DNA from: CAZQCJ01 sp964591885
Lineage (GTDB): Bacteria; Patescibacteriota; Microgenomatia; PFEM01; JAPLYW01
NCBI GenBank assembly: GCA_964591885.1
Contig: CAZQCJ010000053.1
Location: forward strand, 1 to 35,380
DNA: 35,380 nucleotides
Reading direction: 5' to 3'
Part shown: positions 1 through 8,471 of the stretch, piece by piece
Layout of the letters: every line of letters starts with the position of its first letter
Numbering within the stretch: position 1 is the first letter of the stretch
Position numbers and translations under genes: made by a program
The notes under the pieces: generated by a model
What the model was told of the DNA's origin: nothing
The model's database searches: none
The model's input: the letters and a program-made list of their open reading frames with translations, nothing else

Positions 1-579
1 TTAAATAATAATTTTGCCGAACAAAGAAATTTCGGCCTTCAAAAAGCCAAAGGGGATTGGATTTTCTTTATTGATGCTGATGAAAGAGTTTCCCCGAAAT
101 TAAAAAAAGAAATAAAGGAAAAGATAAAATCAACAAATCTAGATGGTTTTTATCTCAAAAGACAGGATTTTTTTGGTGGTAGATTTTTAAAACATGGTGA
201 GACCGCGAATATCTGTTTATTGAGGTTGGGAAGAAAGGGAAAAGGGAAGTGGCAGAGGGAAGTTCACGAAACTTGGGATATTAAAGAGAGTGTTGGTAGC
301 TTAAAAAATCCTTTATGGCATTATCCTCATCCGACGCTTAAAGAATTTATTGAACATGTTAATAGATTCTCCACTTTACATGCTCAGGTTTTGTTAAAAG
401 AAGGAGTTGAGCCGAGTCTTTTTCGTTTGTGGGCCAATCCGTTCGCTAAATTTATACAAAATTGTATTTTCAGATTAGGCTTTTTAGACAAGACACCAGG
501 GATTATTGTTGCCCTAATGATGAGTTTTCACTCTTTTTTAGCCCGAGCTAAGCTTTACCAACTATGGAAAAAATTATAA
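1..579 (+). CDS. Family 2 glycosyltransferase, 5'-truncated by window edge
   Basis: The frame is open from base 1, so the true start lies outside the window. The visible 192 residues contain FAEQRNFGLQKAKGDW followed by IFFIDADERV, the NxG...W(I/L)xxxDADE pattern of GT2 enzymes of the WaaE/KdtX-like lipopolysaccharide and cell-envelope group; the DAD stretch corresponds to the nucleotide-sugar/metal-binding DxD. The later RQDFFGG and KWQREVHE segments also fit this group. It probably transfers a sugar from an activated donor at the inner face of the membrane. Its stop overlaps the start of the O-antigen-ligase-like gene by 16 nt, so the two are likely co-transcribed and serve surface glycan assembly. 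The acceptor is unknown. Confidence 0.85.
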   Translation, partial: LNNNFAEQRNFGLQKAKGDWIFFIDADERVSPKLKKEIKEKIKSTNLDGFYLKRQDFFGGRFLKHGETANICLLRLGRKGKGKWQREVHETWDIKESVGSLKNPLWHYPHPTLKEFIEHVNRFSTLHAQVLLKEGVEPSLFRLWANPFAKFIQNCIFRLGFLDKTPGIIVALMMSFHSFLARAKLYQLWKKL

Positions 580-1754
580 CCAGCTTGTTTTTTATTTTCT
601 TGGTCTTGTTCCCCTTTGGACAATTAACCAGAATTCCCTTGAGTTTTCTTAATTTGCCTGAAGTCCATCTTTATTTAACCGATATTATCCTGTTTTTATT
701 GGTTTTAAGCTGGGGGATTTGTAAAATTTCCGAAAAGGGGAAGAAATATCAGCTGCCTGTTTTAGCTAAGCCGATTTTTCTGTTTACTGTTTTAGCAGTT
801 TTTTCTTTAATAGTGAATTCTCCCCTCTTTTCCAAGAGGGAATTGGGGGTTGGGTTTTTATATTTATTGAGATGGGTTTTTTACGCCGGCTTGTATTTTG
901 TTCTTTTTGATTTAAAAAAGAAGCTTGGATGGTTGAACTGGAAAAATGTACGGTGTTTTTTGATTATTATCGGTTCGGCTGTCGGGATTTTCGGTTTAAG
1001 CCAATATTTCTTATGGCCTAACTTAAAAGCTCTGGAGGTTTTGCAATATGATCCTCACTTTTATCGGGTTGTTGGTACTTTTCTTGACCCCGGCTTTACT
1101 GGTTTGATTTTAGTTTTTACTTTCTTTTTAATCATTGACTGTTGGTTTGAAGAAAAGAAAAAATGGTTAATTCCTTTATCCCTGATAATTTATTCGGCTT
1201 TAGCTCTAACTTATTCTAGAGCTTCTTGGTTAGTTTTTTTAATAGCTGTTCTGTTTGTTGCTTATTTTGTTGCTTATTTTAAAAAATCGTGGAAATTTTT
1301 ACTGGTAATTTTAGCTTTAATGGGATTTACTTATTTTCTACTGCCAAGACCAGCTGGCGAAGGCGGCAAAATCGAAAGAACTTATACTATTGAAGCTCGT
1401 TTAATTAACTACCAGCAAGCTTTAATGATCGCTAAAGAACATCCTTTTTTCGGCGTTGGTTTTAATACTTATCGTTATGCTCAGAGAGATTATGGTTTTT
1501 TTGAGGCTGAAGAATGGCGAATTAGCCATTCCGGCGCTGGCGCTGATAATAGTTGGCTTTTTGTTTTGGCTACAACTGGAGCCTTCGGTTTCTTAAGCTA
1601 TCTTTGGTTTTGGGGACGAGCTTTAAAAGAATCTAAAAAGAAAACTATTGTTTTAGTTAGTCTTTTAGCTTTAATTATCCATGCCTTTTTTGTAAATTCT
1701 TTGTTTTATTCCTGGATTATGGCATGGATATGGATTTTATTAGCTTTTGTCTAG
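564..1754 (+). CDS. O-antigen ligase / polymerase-like (Wzy_C) membrane protein
   Basis: This 396-residue polytopic protein is almost entirely hydrophobic helices. The segment TYSRASWLVFL (middle) followed after a periplasmic loop by RLINYQQALMIAKEHPFFG and VGFNTYR is the recognisable core of the O-antigen ligase (Wzy_C) family, with Arg and His residues in the large extracytoplasmic loop. Family members ligate or polymerise undecaprenyl-linked glycans, or transfer them to proteins, outside the membrane. Overlap with the upstream GT2 gene supports a role in the same surface-glycan pathway. No Shine-Dalgarno sequence is visible; translational coupling is likely. Whether it acts as ligase or polymerase cannot be told from sequence alone. 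Confidence 0.8.
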   Translation: MEKIITSLFFIFLVLFPFGQLTRIPLSFLNLPEVHLYLTDIILFLLVLSWGICKISEKGKKYQLPVLAKPIFLFTVLAVFSLIVNSPLFSKRELGVGFLYLLRWVFYAGLYFVLFDLKKKLGWLNWKNVRCFLIIIGSAVGIFGLSQYFLWPNLKALEVLQYDPHFYRVVGTFLDPGFTGLILVFTFFLIIDCWFEEKKKWLIPLSLIIYSALALTYSRASWLVFLIAVLFVAYFVAYFKKSWKFLLVILALMGFTYFLLPRPAGEGGKIERTYTIEARLINYQQALMIAKEHPFFGVGFNTYRYAQRDYGFFEAEEWRISHSGAGADNSWLFVLATTGAFGFLSYLWFWGRALKESKKKTIVLVSLLALIIHAFFVNSLFYSWIMAWIWILLAFV

Positions 1755-1756
1755 AT

Positions 1757-2473
1757 TTAAGGAGAATAAGTAATAGTCAGGCTTTTTTCTGTTTTATTAC
1801 CAGCTTTATCAGTAGCTGTAATGTGAATTTTGTTTTCCCCTTGGTTAAGACCAAGGCTGTATTTAAAATTACTATCTTTATCTAAAACAATCAAATGATC
1901 ATTAATGGTTAACTCGACATTTTCTTCGGTTTTTCCGATAATATCTATTTTGGCATTTTCGTCAGAGACAACTTGTCCATCTTCAGGTTGGCTGATTTCT
2001 AAAATTGGCGGTTCATTATCATACCAAACAAATGTTCTTTCTGAATTAGCACTTTGATTGCCGGCTTTATCAACAGCTAAAGCGGATATCTCATTTTGAC
2101 CTAGAGTTAGATTTATTTTCCCCGAGAAAAAATTGCCTTCATTGTCAGCTAAAATTTCTTTAATTTCTTGCCCAGTCAGGAAAATTTTTACTGAAGCACC
2201 AGCTTCGGTAATGCCAGATATTTCAATTTCAGATTTGTTTGTTGCTTCTGGCAAAGCGTTAAGGATTGGTATCTGAGGTGGGATTTTATCCTCGATTTCA
2301 ACTTGCTGAGATGAATAACGGATATCGCCAAAAAAAATAGCCATTTTAATCAAGGCCGGAATACCCCAGAAGATGGCCCCCAAAATTAAAAACAGAGTCA
2401 GAAAAGTAAAAAGAGTAGCCCGTCGGAGATTTCTTCTTTCTTCTTTTTTGGATAGTAGGGAATATTTAGCCAT
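1757..2473 (-). CDS. Membrane-anchored protein with two bacterial Ig-like repeats
   Basis: The 238 residues start with a basic cytoplasmic tail (SKKEERRNLRR), one transmembrane helix at about residues 18-45, and then an extracytoplasmic part. This part holds two similar beta-rich repeats of about 80 residues, each beginning near PP-I and ending in a VDKAGN or TDKAGN motif followed by a final strand. This is the signature of bacterial Ig-like / glucodextranase-B-like adhesion modules. It is probably a short surface stalk or binding protein; the ligand is unknown. Its 3' end lies 2 nt from the convergent O-antigen-ligase-like gene. A TTGACA-16-TAAAAT promoter ends 4 nt before the ATG, so the mRNA may be leaderless. 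Confidence 0.75.
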   Translation of the reverse strand: MAKYSLLSKKEERRNLRRATLFTFLTLFLILGAIFWGIPALIKMAIFFGDIRYSSQQVEIEDKIPPQIPILNALPEATNKSEIEISGITEAGASVKIFLTGQEIKEILADNEGNFFSGKINLTLGQNEISALAVDKAGNQSANSERTFVWYDNEPPILEISQPEDGQVVSDENAKIDIIGKTEENVELTINDHLIVLDKDSNFKYSLGLNQGENKIHITATDKAGNKTEKSLTITYSP

Positions 2474-2477
2474 CTTA

Positions 2478-2505
2478 ATTTTATGAGAAAAAAATATTTT
2501 GTCAA
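2478..2505 (-). promoter_or_regulatory. Promoter of Ig-like protein gene
   Basis: On the minus strand, TTGACA (2505-2500) and TAAAAT (2483-2478) are separated by 16 nt. Only 4 nt separate the -10 box from the ATG at 2473, leaving no room for a Shine-Dalgarno site. Confidence 0.6.
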
Positions 2506-2525
2506 AATCAGGCTCTTGTTTTCAG

Positions 2526-2598
2526 AGCCGATGGTCGGAGTCGAACCGACGACCTAACGCTTACGAAGCGTTTGCTCTACCGACTGAGCTACATCGGC
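2526..2598 (-). tRNA. tRNA-Thr (CGT anticodon)
   Basis: A complete cloverleaf can be folded: 7-bp acceptor GCCGATG/CATCGGC, D arm, anticodon stem AACGC/GCGTT with loop TTCGTAA (anticodon CGT), and T arm GTCGG-TTCGACT-CCGAC. The discriminator base is U, usual for tRNA-Thr. CCA is not encoded. Confidence 0.95.
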
Positions 2599-2608
2599 AT
2601 AGAAACAG

Positions 2609-2679
2609 AGCGGGATAGGGGAGTCGAACCCCTCTTTTCACCTTGGGAAGGTGATGTTGAGCCGCTCAACTAATCCCGC
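2609..2679 (-). tRNA. tRNA-Gly (CCC anticodon)
   Basis: Acceptor GCGGGAT/ATCCCGC, anticodon stem TCACC/GGTGA with loop TTCCCAA (anticodon CCC) and T arm AGGGG-TTCGACT-CCCCT. It lies 10 nt upstream of tRNA-Thr on the same strand and about 30 nt downstream of the LysM gene, so all three may share a transcript. CCA is not encoded. Confidence 0.95.
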
Positions 2680-2712
2680 ACTTTATTATTTTTTTACCTT
2701 TCCTAGCGTTAA

Positions 2713-3291
2713 TTATCGAGGTAATTTTAAAATATTGCCTGGATGAATTAAATCAGGATTGCTTAGATTATTTTCATGGGCAATTTTCACCCATTGATAG
2801 CCATCTTGATAGGTTCGAACAGCAATATTCCATAAATTATCACCTTTAACTACCGTGTATTCATCACTGCTAATTTCTTGTTCAGCTATTTTTTCAGCTG
2901 GTTCTCTAACAGTTGTTTTTGGTAGGACTAGTTCTTGTCCAACCAGCAAATAGTCAGCATTAATTAAGCTATTTTCTTTAGCAATATCAACCCAATTGTA
3001 GCCAGAGCTGTAAAATTTTTCGGCAATTTCCCAAAGATTATCTCCGGCTTGAACTTGATAGGTTATAGGTAAACCTTCAGGGACTAATCTGCCTTCTTCT
3101 TCAATTAATTTAACTTCGTCTGCTGTTTGGGTTGGTTGACTTTCTTCGATTTTGTTTTTATCAACGCTACGGAAATAATTAAAGATTAAAGTACCAATGA
3201 CAATTACAACAACAACTCCAAGAATGACACTAATGGTTGATTCATTGAGCTTAACCCTTTTAAGAAAGTTTTTTAAACGCCCGTTGTTCAT
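2713..3291 (-). CDS. Membrane-anchored protein with two LysM domains
   Basis: This 192-residue protein has a basic cytoplasmic N-terminus, a transmembrane helix at about residues 20-40 (VILGVVVVIVIGTLIF), an acidic linker, and two LysM modules. The modules start at YQVQAGDNLWEIAEKFY and YTVVKGDNLWNIAVRTY and each ends in a (L/I)xLP motif. LysM domains bind N-acetylglucosamine-containing glycans such as peptidoglycan, so the protein probably tethers the membrane to the wall or positions an enzyme. No catalytic domain is present. An in-frame TAA immediately precedes the ATG, fixing the start. A GGAGG sequence lies about 24 nt upstream, too far for ordinary use. Confidence 0.85.
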   Translation of the reverse strand: MNNGRLKNFLKRVKLNESTISVILGVVVVIVIGTLIFNYFRSVDKNKIEESQPTQTADEVKLIEEEGRLVPEGLPITYQVQAGDNLWEIAEKFYSSGYNWVDIAKENSLINADYLLVGQELVLPKTTVREPAEKIAEQEISSDEYTVVKGDNLWNIAVRTYQDGYQWVKIAHENNLSNPDLIHPGNILKLPR

Positions 3292-3336
3292 TTATTGATA
3301 AAAGGACTTTTGACCTCCTTCCTAGGCAGAGGTAAG

Positions 3337-3409
3337 CGGGCCCGACCGGAGTCGAACCGGCGATCTTCCGCGTGACAGGCGGATGTGTTAACCACTACAC
3401 TACGGACCC
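3337..3409 (-). tRNA. tRNA-Asp (GTC anticodon)
   Basis: Acceptor GGGTCCG/CGGGCCC (one G-U pair), anticodon stem TCCGC/GCGGA with loop CTGTCAC (anticodon GTC), T arm GCCGG-TTCGACT-CCGGT and the G discriminator expected of tRNA-Asp. A TGC-TATTCT extended -10 box lies 16 nt upstream. CCA is not encoded. Confidence 0.95.
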
Positions 3410-3424
3410 TTTTTAATTGCGTTT

Positions 3425-3468
3425 AGAATAGCAAATTATTGAGCTCAAGTCAACGCTTGTGATATGAT
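3425..3468. promoter_or_regulatory. Divergent promoters for tRNA-Asp and polX
   Basis: Minus strand: extended -10 TGC-TATTCT (3433-3425), serving tRNA-Asp. Plus strand: TTGAGC (3439-3444), an 18-nt spacer and TATGAT (3463-3468). The plus-strand start site should fall near 3475, just before the ATG at 3476, which makes the ATG inside the -10 box (3464) an unlikely start. Confidence 0.5.
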
Positions 3469-3475
3469 GAAAAAG

Positions 3476-5257
3476 ATGAAAATGAGTCGGGAGATGACTA
3501 ACAAAGAAGTGGCTCGTCTTCTAGAAGAAATTTCCGCTGCTTTAGAAGTTAAAGATGGTAATAGGTTTAAAATTGCTGCTTACGACCGGGTTGCTAATGC
3601 TATTAAAAATACCACCAGTGAAGCTAGAGATCTTTGGAAAAATAATAAACTTCAGGAGATTCCTGGTATTGGGACCAGTCTTTCGGCTCATTTGGATGAG
3701 CTTTTCCGAACAGGCAAAGTTGTTCATTTTGAGAAAATTTTTCGTAATTTACCCGCGGCGATGTTTGAATTTTTAAAGATTCCTGGTGTTGGCCCTAAAA
3801 CTGCTTATAAACTTGCCCAAGAATTGAAGATTAAAGAAGCTAAAACAGCCTTTACTCGCCTTAAAAAAGCTCTTAAAGCTGGTAAAATAAGGGTTATTGA
3901 AGGTTTTGGCGAACAATCAGAAAAAGACATTTTAGAGGGGTTAAAAAGCCTTAAGAAACGTTCGGAAAGGATGTTGCTACCTTTTGCTTGTGAGCTAGCT
4001 CAGAAAGTTATTAAATATCTTTCTAAGGGAGAAGCTGGTAGTAGGAGGATTGATTCTTTAGGCAGTTTACGACGCATGACCGCTACTATTGGTGATATTG
4101 ACTTGGCGGTAGCGACTACCCAACCTAAAAAAGCTATCAAAAGGTTTGTTTCTTTTCCGGAAGCTAAGGAAGTGGTTGTGGCTGGTGATAATACCGCTCG
4201 TATTATTCATCATAGCGGAGAACAAATTGATCTTAAAACAATGGATCCTCAAGCTTATGGAGCTTTACTTCAACACTTTACCGGTTCAAAACAACATAAT
4301 ATTCATCTAAGAGAAATTGCCCAGAAAAAAGGCCTTAGTTTATCCGAATATGGTATTAAAAAGGGAAATAAGATAAAAGCATATAGTACAGAAGAGGCTT
4401 TTTATCAAGCTTTAGGAATGGCATGGATTCCACCGGAATTAAGAGAAGACACAGGTGAGATTGAGGCTGCACAGAAGAGAAGACTACCAGAATTAATTGA
4501 GAAGAAAGATATTCTTGGTGATCTTCATGTTCATTCTTCCTTTCCAATTGAAACAAGTCATGATGAAGGTTCAGATAGTTTTGAAGTCCTTTTAGAAAAA
4601 GCAGCAAAATTGGGCTATCAATATCTAGGTTTTTCCGAACATAATCCCAGCTCAAGTCAACATAGCCCAAAACAAATAATTGAAATATTAAAGAGAAAAA
4701 GAGAACAAATTGATAAATTAAATTACTCAAGGGTAAAAAAGTTATCCATTTATGCCTTAAATAGTCTGGAAATAGATATAAAACCAGATGGTTCACTGGC
4801 TTTGCCTGATGAAGCTTTAAAATATTTGGATTTTGCTATTGCTTCAGTTCACAGCAGTTTTAAAATGCCAAGTCGAGAAATGACAAAGCGTGTTTTAAAT
4901 TCATTAGTCCATCCGAAGATAAAAATTTTGGGTCATCCAACTGGCCGTAAATTAGGCGAAAGGGAAGGTTTTGAGCTTGACTGGGAAAAAATCTTCGCTT
5001 TTTGTCTTAAAAATAACAAATATTTAGAAATTAATGCCTGGCCTAATCGTTTAGATCTGCCTGATACTCTTATTCGTCAAGCTGTGAAAAGCGGAGTGAA
5101 AATGGTAATTAACACTGATGCCCATGCTGTTAAGCAATTAGATTTAATATCCTACGGAGTGGCTATGGCCAGACGAGGTTGGGTCACTAAAAATGATATT
5201 ATTAATACCATGGGTTATAATAAATTGAAAAAAATTTTGAATTTTGAAGGGAGGTGA
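3476..5257 (+). CDS. polX: DNA polymerase X family protein (PolX) with PHP domain
   Basis: This is a bacterial PolX with the full domain order. Residues are counted from the upstream ATG at 3464. An N-terminal lyase-like 8-kDa domain carries helix-hairpin-helix motifs (IPGIGTSLSAHL near 66, IPGVGPKTAYKL near 106). The palm has SLRRMTATIGDIDLAVAT with catalytic D211 and D213 and the third Asp in EQIDLKTM (D256). A C-terminal PHP domain from about 350 contains GDLHVHSSF, GFSEHNP, NSLEIDI, VHSSF and NTDAHA metal ligands. Family members fill short gaps in base excision repair, and the PHP domain provides 3'-5' exonuclease and AP-endonuclease activity. All key residues are present. Of the starts at 3464, 3476, 3482 and 3494, I prefer 3476 because of promoter position; MTNKEVARLL (3494) also matches the family N-terminus. 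Confidence 0.93.
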   Translation: MKMSREMTNKEVARLLEEISAALEVKDGNRFKIAAYDRVANAIKNTTSEARDLWKNNKLQEIPGIGTSLSAHLDELFRTGKVVHFEKIFRNLPAAMFEFLKIPGVGPKTAYKLAQELKIKEAKTAFTRLKKALKAGKIRVIEGFGEQSEKDILEGLKSLKKRSERMLLPFACELAQKVIKYLSKGEAGSRRIDSLGSLRRMTATIGDIDLAVATTQPKKAIKRFVSFPEAKEVVVAGDNTARIIHHSGEQIDLKTMDPQAYGALLQHFTGSKQHNIHLREIAQKKGLSLSEYGIKKGNKIKAYSTEEAFYQALGMAWIPPELREDTGEIEAAQKRRLPELIEKKDILGDLHVHSSFPIETSHDEGSDSFEVLLEKAAKLGYQYLGFSEHNPSSSQHSPKQIIEILKRKREQIDKLNYSRVKKLSIYALNSLEIDIKPDGSLALPDEALKYLDFAIASVHSSFKMPSREMTKRVLNSLVHPKIKILGHPTGRKLGEREGFELDWEKIFAFCLKNNKYLEINAWPNRLDLPDTLIRQAVKSGVKMVINTDAHAVKQLDLISYGVAMARRGWVTKNDIINTMGYNKLKKILNFEGR

Positions 5258-5261
5258 GAAA

Positions 5262-5852
5262 ATGACAGATTTTATTATTTTAATTATTGTTATAGCAGCA
5301 GTAGTTTTGCTCTATTTCTGGTCTTTATATAACCGTTTTGTCACAACCAAGACTCGAATTAAAGCCTCAATTCAGGAAATTGGCAATCAGCTTAAAAGAC
5401 AGGCTGATTTGATTCCTAATTTAGTTGCTTCTGTTAAAGGTTATATGAAGCATGAAAAAACTATTTTTGAGGAATTAACCGAAGCGAGAAAACAGGTTGT
5501 CAAGGTTGTTGATGGTAATAATACTCAGAAGATGATTGAAGCTGGAAACCGCCTGCAAAGCGCCTTAGCTCCTATTCGGGCTGTTTTTGAATCAACACCT
5601 CAGCTTCAAGCAGTTGGCCCTACAAGTCAGTTAATGGAAGAATTAAGGGATACAGCTGACAAGGTTATGTATTCCCGTCGGACTTTAATTGATTTGACAG
5701 CTGATTATAATATTATGTTAGCAAGATTCCCTTCTAATCTGGTTGGTAAAATGTTTCGTTTCCAGCCGGAGGCAGGTTTGAAAATGCCTGAAGAAGAGGA
5801 ACCAATAATTGTTAAAAAGGAGCAATTAAAAACGCCTAAGGTAGAAATTTAA
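5262..5852 (+). CDS. lemA: LemA family protein
   Basis: The 196 residues comprise an N-terminal transmembrane helix (IILIIVIAAVVLLYFW) and a long helical extracytoplasmic or cytoplasmic domain. The pattern YNRFVTTKTRIKASIQEIGNQ followed by QADLIPNLVASVKGYMKHE is the LemA hallmark. Function in bacteria is not settled; LemA is repeatedly found next to the membrane protease HtpX, as here, where the two genes overlap by 1 nt (TAATG). An upstream in-frame ATG at 5244 exists inside polX, but a near-perfect GGGAGGTG sits 6 nt before the ATG at 5262, which decides the start. Likely job: membrane protein quality control together with HtpX. Confidence 0.9.
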   Translation: MTDFIILIIVIAAVVLLYFWSLYNRFVTTKTRIKASIQEIGNQLKRQADLIPNLVASVKGYMKHEKTIFEELTEARKQVVKVVDGNNTQKMIEAGNRLQSALAPIRAVFESTPQLQAVGPTSQLMEELRDTADKVMYSRRTLIDLTADYNIMLARFPSNLVGKMFRFQPEAGLKMPEEEEPIIVKKEQLKTPKVEI

Positions 5853-6754
5853 TGATTAACGTTTACGAACAAGTTGATCGTAATAAGCGCCGCAGTGTCA
5901 TTATTATGGTGACTTTTATCATTTTTATAACTTTAGTAACTTGGCTTTTCAGTGAAGCTTTAAATTACAGTCCAGGGATTATTGGTTGGGCTTTAGTTAT
6001 CTCGGGTTTAATAAGTTTTGCCAGTTATTGGTGGTCGGATAAAATTATTTTAACTATTTCTAAAGCTAGACCAGCTGATAAAAAAAGAGACTTTCAATTT
6101 TTTACCGTTACGGAAAACTTGGCTTTAGCTTCTCAAGTGCCTATGCCCAGACTTTATGTTATTGAAGATAGTGCTCCTAATGCTTTTGCTACTGGGCGAG
6201 ATATTAATCATGCTGTTATTTGTGCTACCACTGGTTTAATTTCTAAACTTAACCGAACAGAGTTAGAGGGAGTTGTGGCTCATGAAATGAGTCATATTAA
6301 AAATTATGATATGCTTTTGATGAGCATTGTTACCGTCCTTGTAGGAATGATTATTCTAATTTCTGATTGGTTTCTTCGTGGTTTTCAATTCAGCGGTCGT
6401 TCCCGTAGCCGTGAAAACGGGAATATCGGGGTAATTCTTTTTTTAGTTGGTTTAATTTTAGCTTTGCTTTCACCGCTTATTGCTAAATTGATTCAGTTGG
6501 CTATTTCCCGTCGTAGAGAGTCTTTAGCCGATGCTTCAGGAGTAATGTTAACCAAATATCCTGATGGTTTAATTAGTGCCCTACAGAAGATTTCTAGCGA
6601 TAAAGAACCATTGGAAGTTGCTAACAAAGCGATGGCCCATCTTTATATTGTCAATCCCTTTAAAGGCTCGCTGGCTAAAAACTGGATGGCTAATCTCTTT
6701 AATACTCACCCGCCGATAGAGGAGAGAATTAAAGCTTTAAAGGAGATGAGGTAA
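5852..6754 (+). CDS. htpX: HtpX-like membrane zinc metalloprotease (M48)
   Basis: The 300-residue protein has two N-terminal membrane helices (about 17-35 and 42-60), the zinc site HEMSH (H144, E145, H148), two further hydrophobic segments (about 155-172 and 192-215), and the third ligand E223 in SRRRESLAD. This is the arrangement of HtpX/M48B proteases, which degrade misfolded or damaged membrane proteins at the cytoplasmic face. The C-terminal NLFNTHPPIEERIKAL is also family-typical. It starts on the stop codon of lemA (TAATG) and its own stop overlaps gatC the same way, so translation is probably coupled along lemA-htpX-gatC. Confidence 0.93.
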   Translation: MINVYEQVDRNKRRSVIIMVTFIIFITLVTWLFSEALNYSPGIIGWALVISGLISFASYWWSDKIILTISKARPADKKRDFQFFTVTENLALASQVPMPRLYVIEDSAPNAFATGRDINHAVICATTGLISKLNRTELEGVVAHEMSHIKNYDMLLMSIVTVLVGMIILISDWFLRGFQFSGRSRSRENGNIGVILFLVGLILALLSPLIAKLIQLAISRRRESLADASGVMLTKYPDGLISALQKISSDKEPLEVANKAMAHLYIVNPFKGSLAKNWMANLFNTHPPIEERIKALKEMR

Positions 6755-7059
6755 TGAAAAAAAGTTTTAAACTAAGCGAAAAAGAAGTAAAACATGTGGC
6801 TAAATTGGCAAGATTAGACTTAACGCCTCAGGAAGTAAAAAGATTTCAAGAACAGCTTTCAGAAATTTTGTCTTACATAGAAGTTCTAAGTGAGGTTAAA
6901 GTTGAGAAAATTGAACCAACCAGCCAAGTGACTTCTTTGGAGAATGTTTTTAGTAAAGACCAAAACCAATCTTCTCTAAGTCAAAAAGAAGCTTTGTCAG
7001 AGGCTGAAGAAACTCATCGTGGGTTTTTCAAAATTAAAAGAATTATAAGAAATAATTAA
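6754..7059 (+). CDS. gatC: Asp-tRNA(Asn)/Glu-tRNA(Gln) amidotransferase subunit C
   Basis: This 101-residue protein matches GatC: the N-terminal (V)KHVAKLARLDLTPQEVKRFQEQLSEIL helix pair and the (V)EPTSQV segment that wraps between GatA and GatB. GatC stabilises the GatCAB complex, which amidates misacylated Glu-tRNA(Gln) and/or Asp-tRNA(Asn). Its ATG overlaps the htpX stop by 1 nt, and gatA follows after 11 nt. The gatC-gatA-gatB order in one operon is a common bacterial arrangement. Confidence 0.93.
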   Translation: MKKSFKLSEKEVKHVAKLARLDLTPQEVKRFQEQLSEILSYIEVLSEVKVEKIEPTSQVTSLENVFSKDQNQSSLSQKEALSEAEETHRGFFKIKRIIRNN

Positions 7060-7070
7060 AAATTATTAAA

Positions 7071-8471
7071 ATGGAATTAACACAGCTTTCAATCAGTCAG
7101 ATTCAGGAAGGTCTAAAAAAGAAAAAATTTTCGTCTTTTGAAGTTGTAAAATCATCTTTAAAAAAGATTAAAGATGATAATCCCAAACTTAATGCTTTTT
7201 TAAGCGTTTGTGAAAGAGAAGCTTTAATTGAAGCTCAAAAAGCCGATGGTTTATTAAATCATCAAGCCTCAGTTTTTAAGCAACAGCCTTTACTGGGAAT
7301 ACCCATAGCAGTCAAGGATATTTTCTGCACCAAAGGTATAAAAACAACGGCTGCTTCAAAAGTCTTGGAGAATTATATTCCGGCTTACGATGCCACCGCA
7401 GTAAAAAAATTAAAAAAAGCTGGAGCTATTATTATTGGGAAAACCAATCTTGATGCTTGGGCTCATGGTTCTTCAGGGGAAAATTCCGATTTTGGTATAA
7501 CTAAAAATCCCTGGCGTGAAGATTATGTCCCTGGAGGTTCAAGTAGTGGTTCTGCAGTTGCAGTTGCCGCCCAGATGGCTTTTGGGGCTATTGGTACTGA
7601 TACGGGGGGGTCAATTCGTTTACCGGCTTCCTTTTGCGGTGTTTTGGGGCTAAAGCCAAGCTATGGAAGAATTTCTCGTTATGGAGTGATTGCGATGGCT
7701 TCTTCCTTAGATACTGTTGGCTGTTTTGGCAAAGAGACTATGGATTTGGCTATTCTTTTACAGATTATGTCTGGTGGTGATAAATACGATGCGACTTCTT
7801 TAAACCAGCCAGTCCCGAATTATCAGCAAAGACTGTGGGGAAATAAACAAAATCTGAAAATCGGTTTACCTAAAGAATATTTTTCACAAGGCCTGGACAG
7901 AAAAGTTGAAGAAAAAGTAAGAAAAGCGATTAATAAATTGGAAAAACTGGGGGCGAAAATAATTGAAGTTTCTTTGCCTCATAGCCATTATGCTCTTGCT
8001 GCTTACTATATTATTCAATCCTCAGAGGTTTCTTCTAATTTAGCTCGTTATGATGGTATCCGTTATGGTTTTGGCCGTGCTTCTTTTGGCGATGAAGCTA
8101 AAAGAAGAATAATGCTGGGAACATATGCCCTTTCGGCTGGTTATTACGAGGCTTATTATTTAAAAGCAATGAAGGTTAGGAGTTTAATTAGAAAAGATTT
8201 TGACGAGGTTTTCAAGAAAGTTGATGTTTTACTAACGCCAGTTTCACCCACTTTACCATTTAGAATAGGGGAAAAAACAATAGACCCTTTGAAAATGTAT
8301 TTATCAGATATTTATACAGTAACAGCTAATTTGGCTGGTATCCCTGGGCTTTCGTTACCGGCTGGAAAGGTTGATAACCTCCCTGTTGGTTTCCAGCTTT
8401 TAGGGCCGCAGCTTAGCGAAGAATTACTTTTTCAGATTGCCTATCAGTATGAACAAGAAAATGTTATTTAA
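7071..8471 (+). CDS. gatA: Asp-tRNA(Asn)/Glu-tRNA(Gln) amidotransferase subunit A
   Basis: The 466-residue amidase-signature protein hydrolyses glutamine and passes ammonia to GatB. The Ser-cisSer-Lys triad is intact: K82 in IAVKDIF, cis-Ser S157 in GGSSSGS, and nucleophile S181 in TDTGGSIRLP. The length is slightly short of the usual 480-490 residues but no motif is missing. No Shine-Dalgarno sequence is seen in the AT-rich 11-nt gap after gatC. Its 3' end overlaps the preferred gatB start by 11 nt. Confidence 0.96.
   Translation: MELTQLSISQIQEGLKKKKFSSFEVVKSSLKKIKDDNPKLNAFLSVCEREALIEAQKADGLLNHQASVFKQQPLLGIPIAVKDIFCTKGIKTTAASKVLENYIPAYDATAVKKLKKAGAIIIGKTNLDAWAHGSSGENSDFGITKNPWREDYVPGGSSSGSAVAVAAQMAFGAIGTDTGGSIRLPASFCGVLGLKPSYGRISRYGVIAMASSLDTVGCFGKETMDLAILLQIMSGGDKYDATSLNQPVPNYQQRLWGNKQNLKIGLPKEYFSQGLDRKVEEKVRKAINKLEKLGAKIIEVSLPHSHYALAAYYIIQSSEVSSNLARYDGIRYGFGRASFGDEAKRRIMLGTYALSAGYYEAYYLKAMKVRSLIRKDFDEVFKKVDVLLTPVSPTLPFRIGEKTIDPLKMYLSDIYTVTANLAGIPGLSLPAGKVDNLPVGFQLLGPQLSEELLFQIAYQYEQENVI

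Noticed and set aside
3305..3325. GGAGG on the minus strand as a ribosome binding site for the LysM gene
   Set aside because: It is about 24 nt from the ATG, and no in-frame start lies nearer because a TAA directly precedes the ATG.
4356..4796. 146-residue minus-strand ORF inside polX
   Set aside because: It is antisense to a conserved PHP domain and resembles no protein family.
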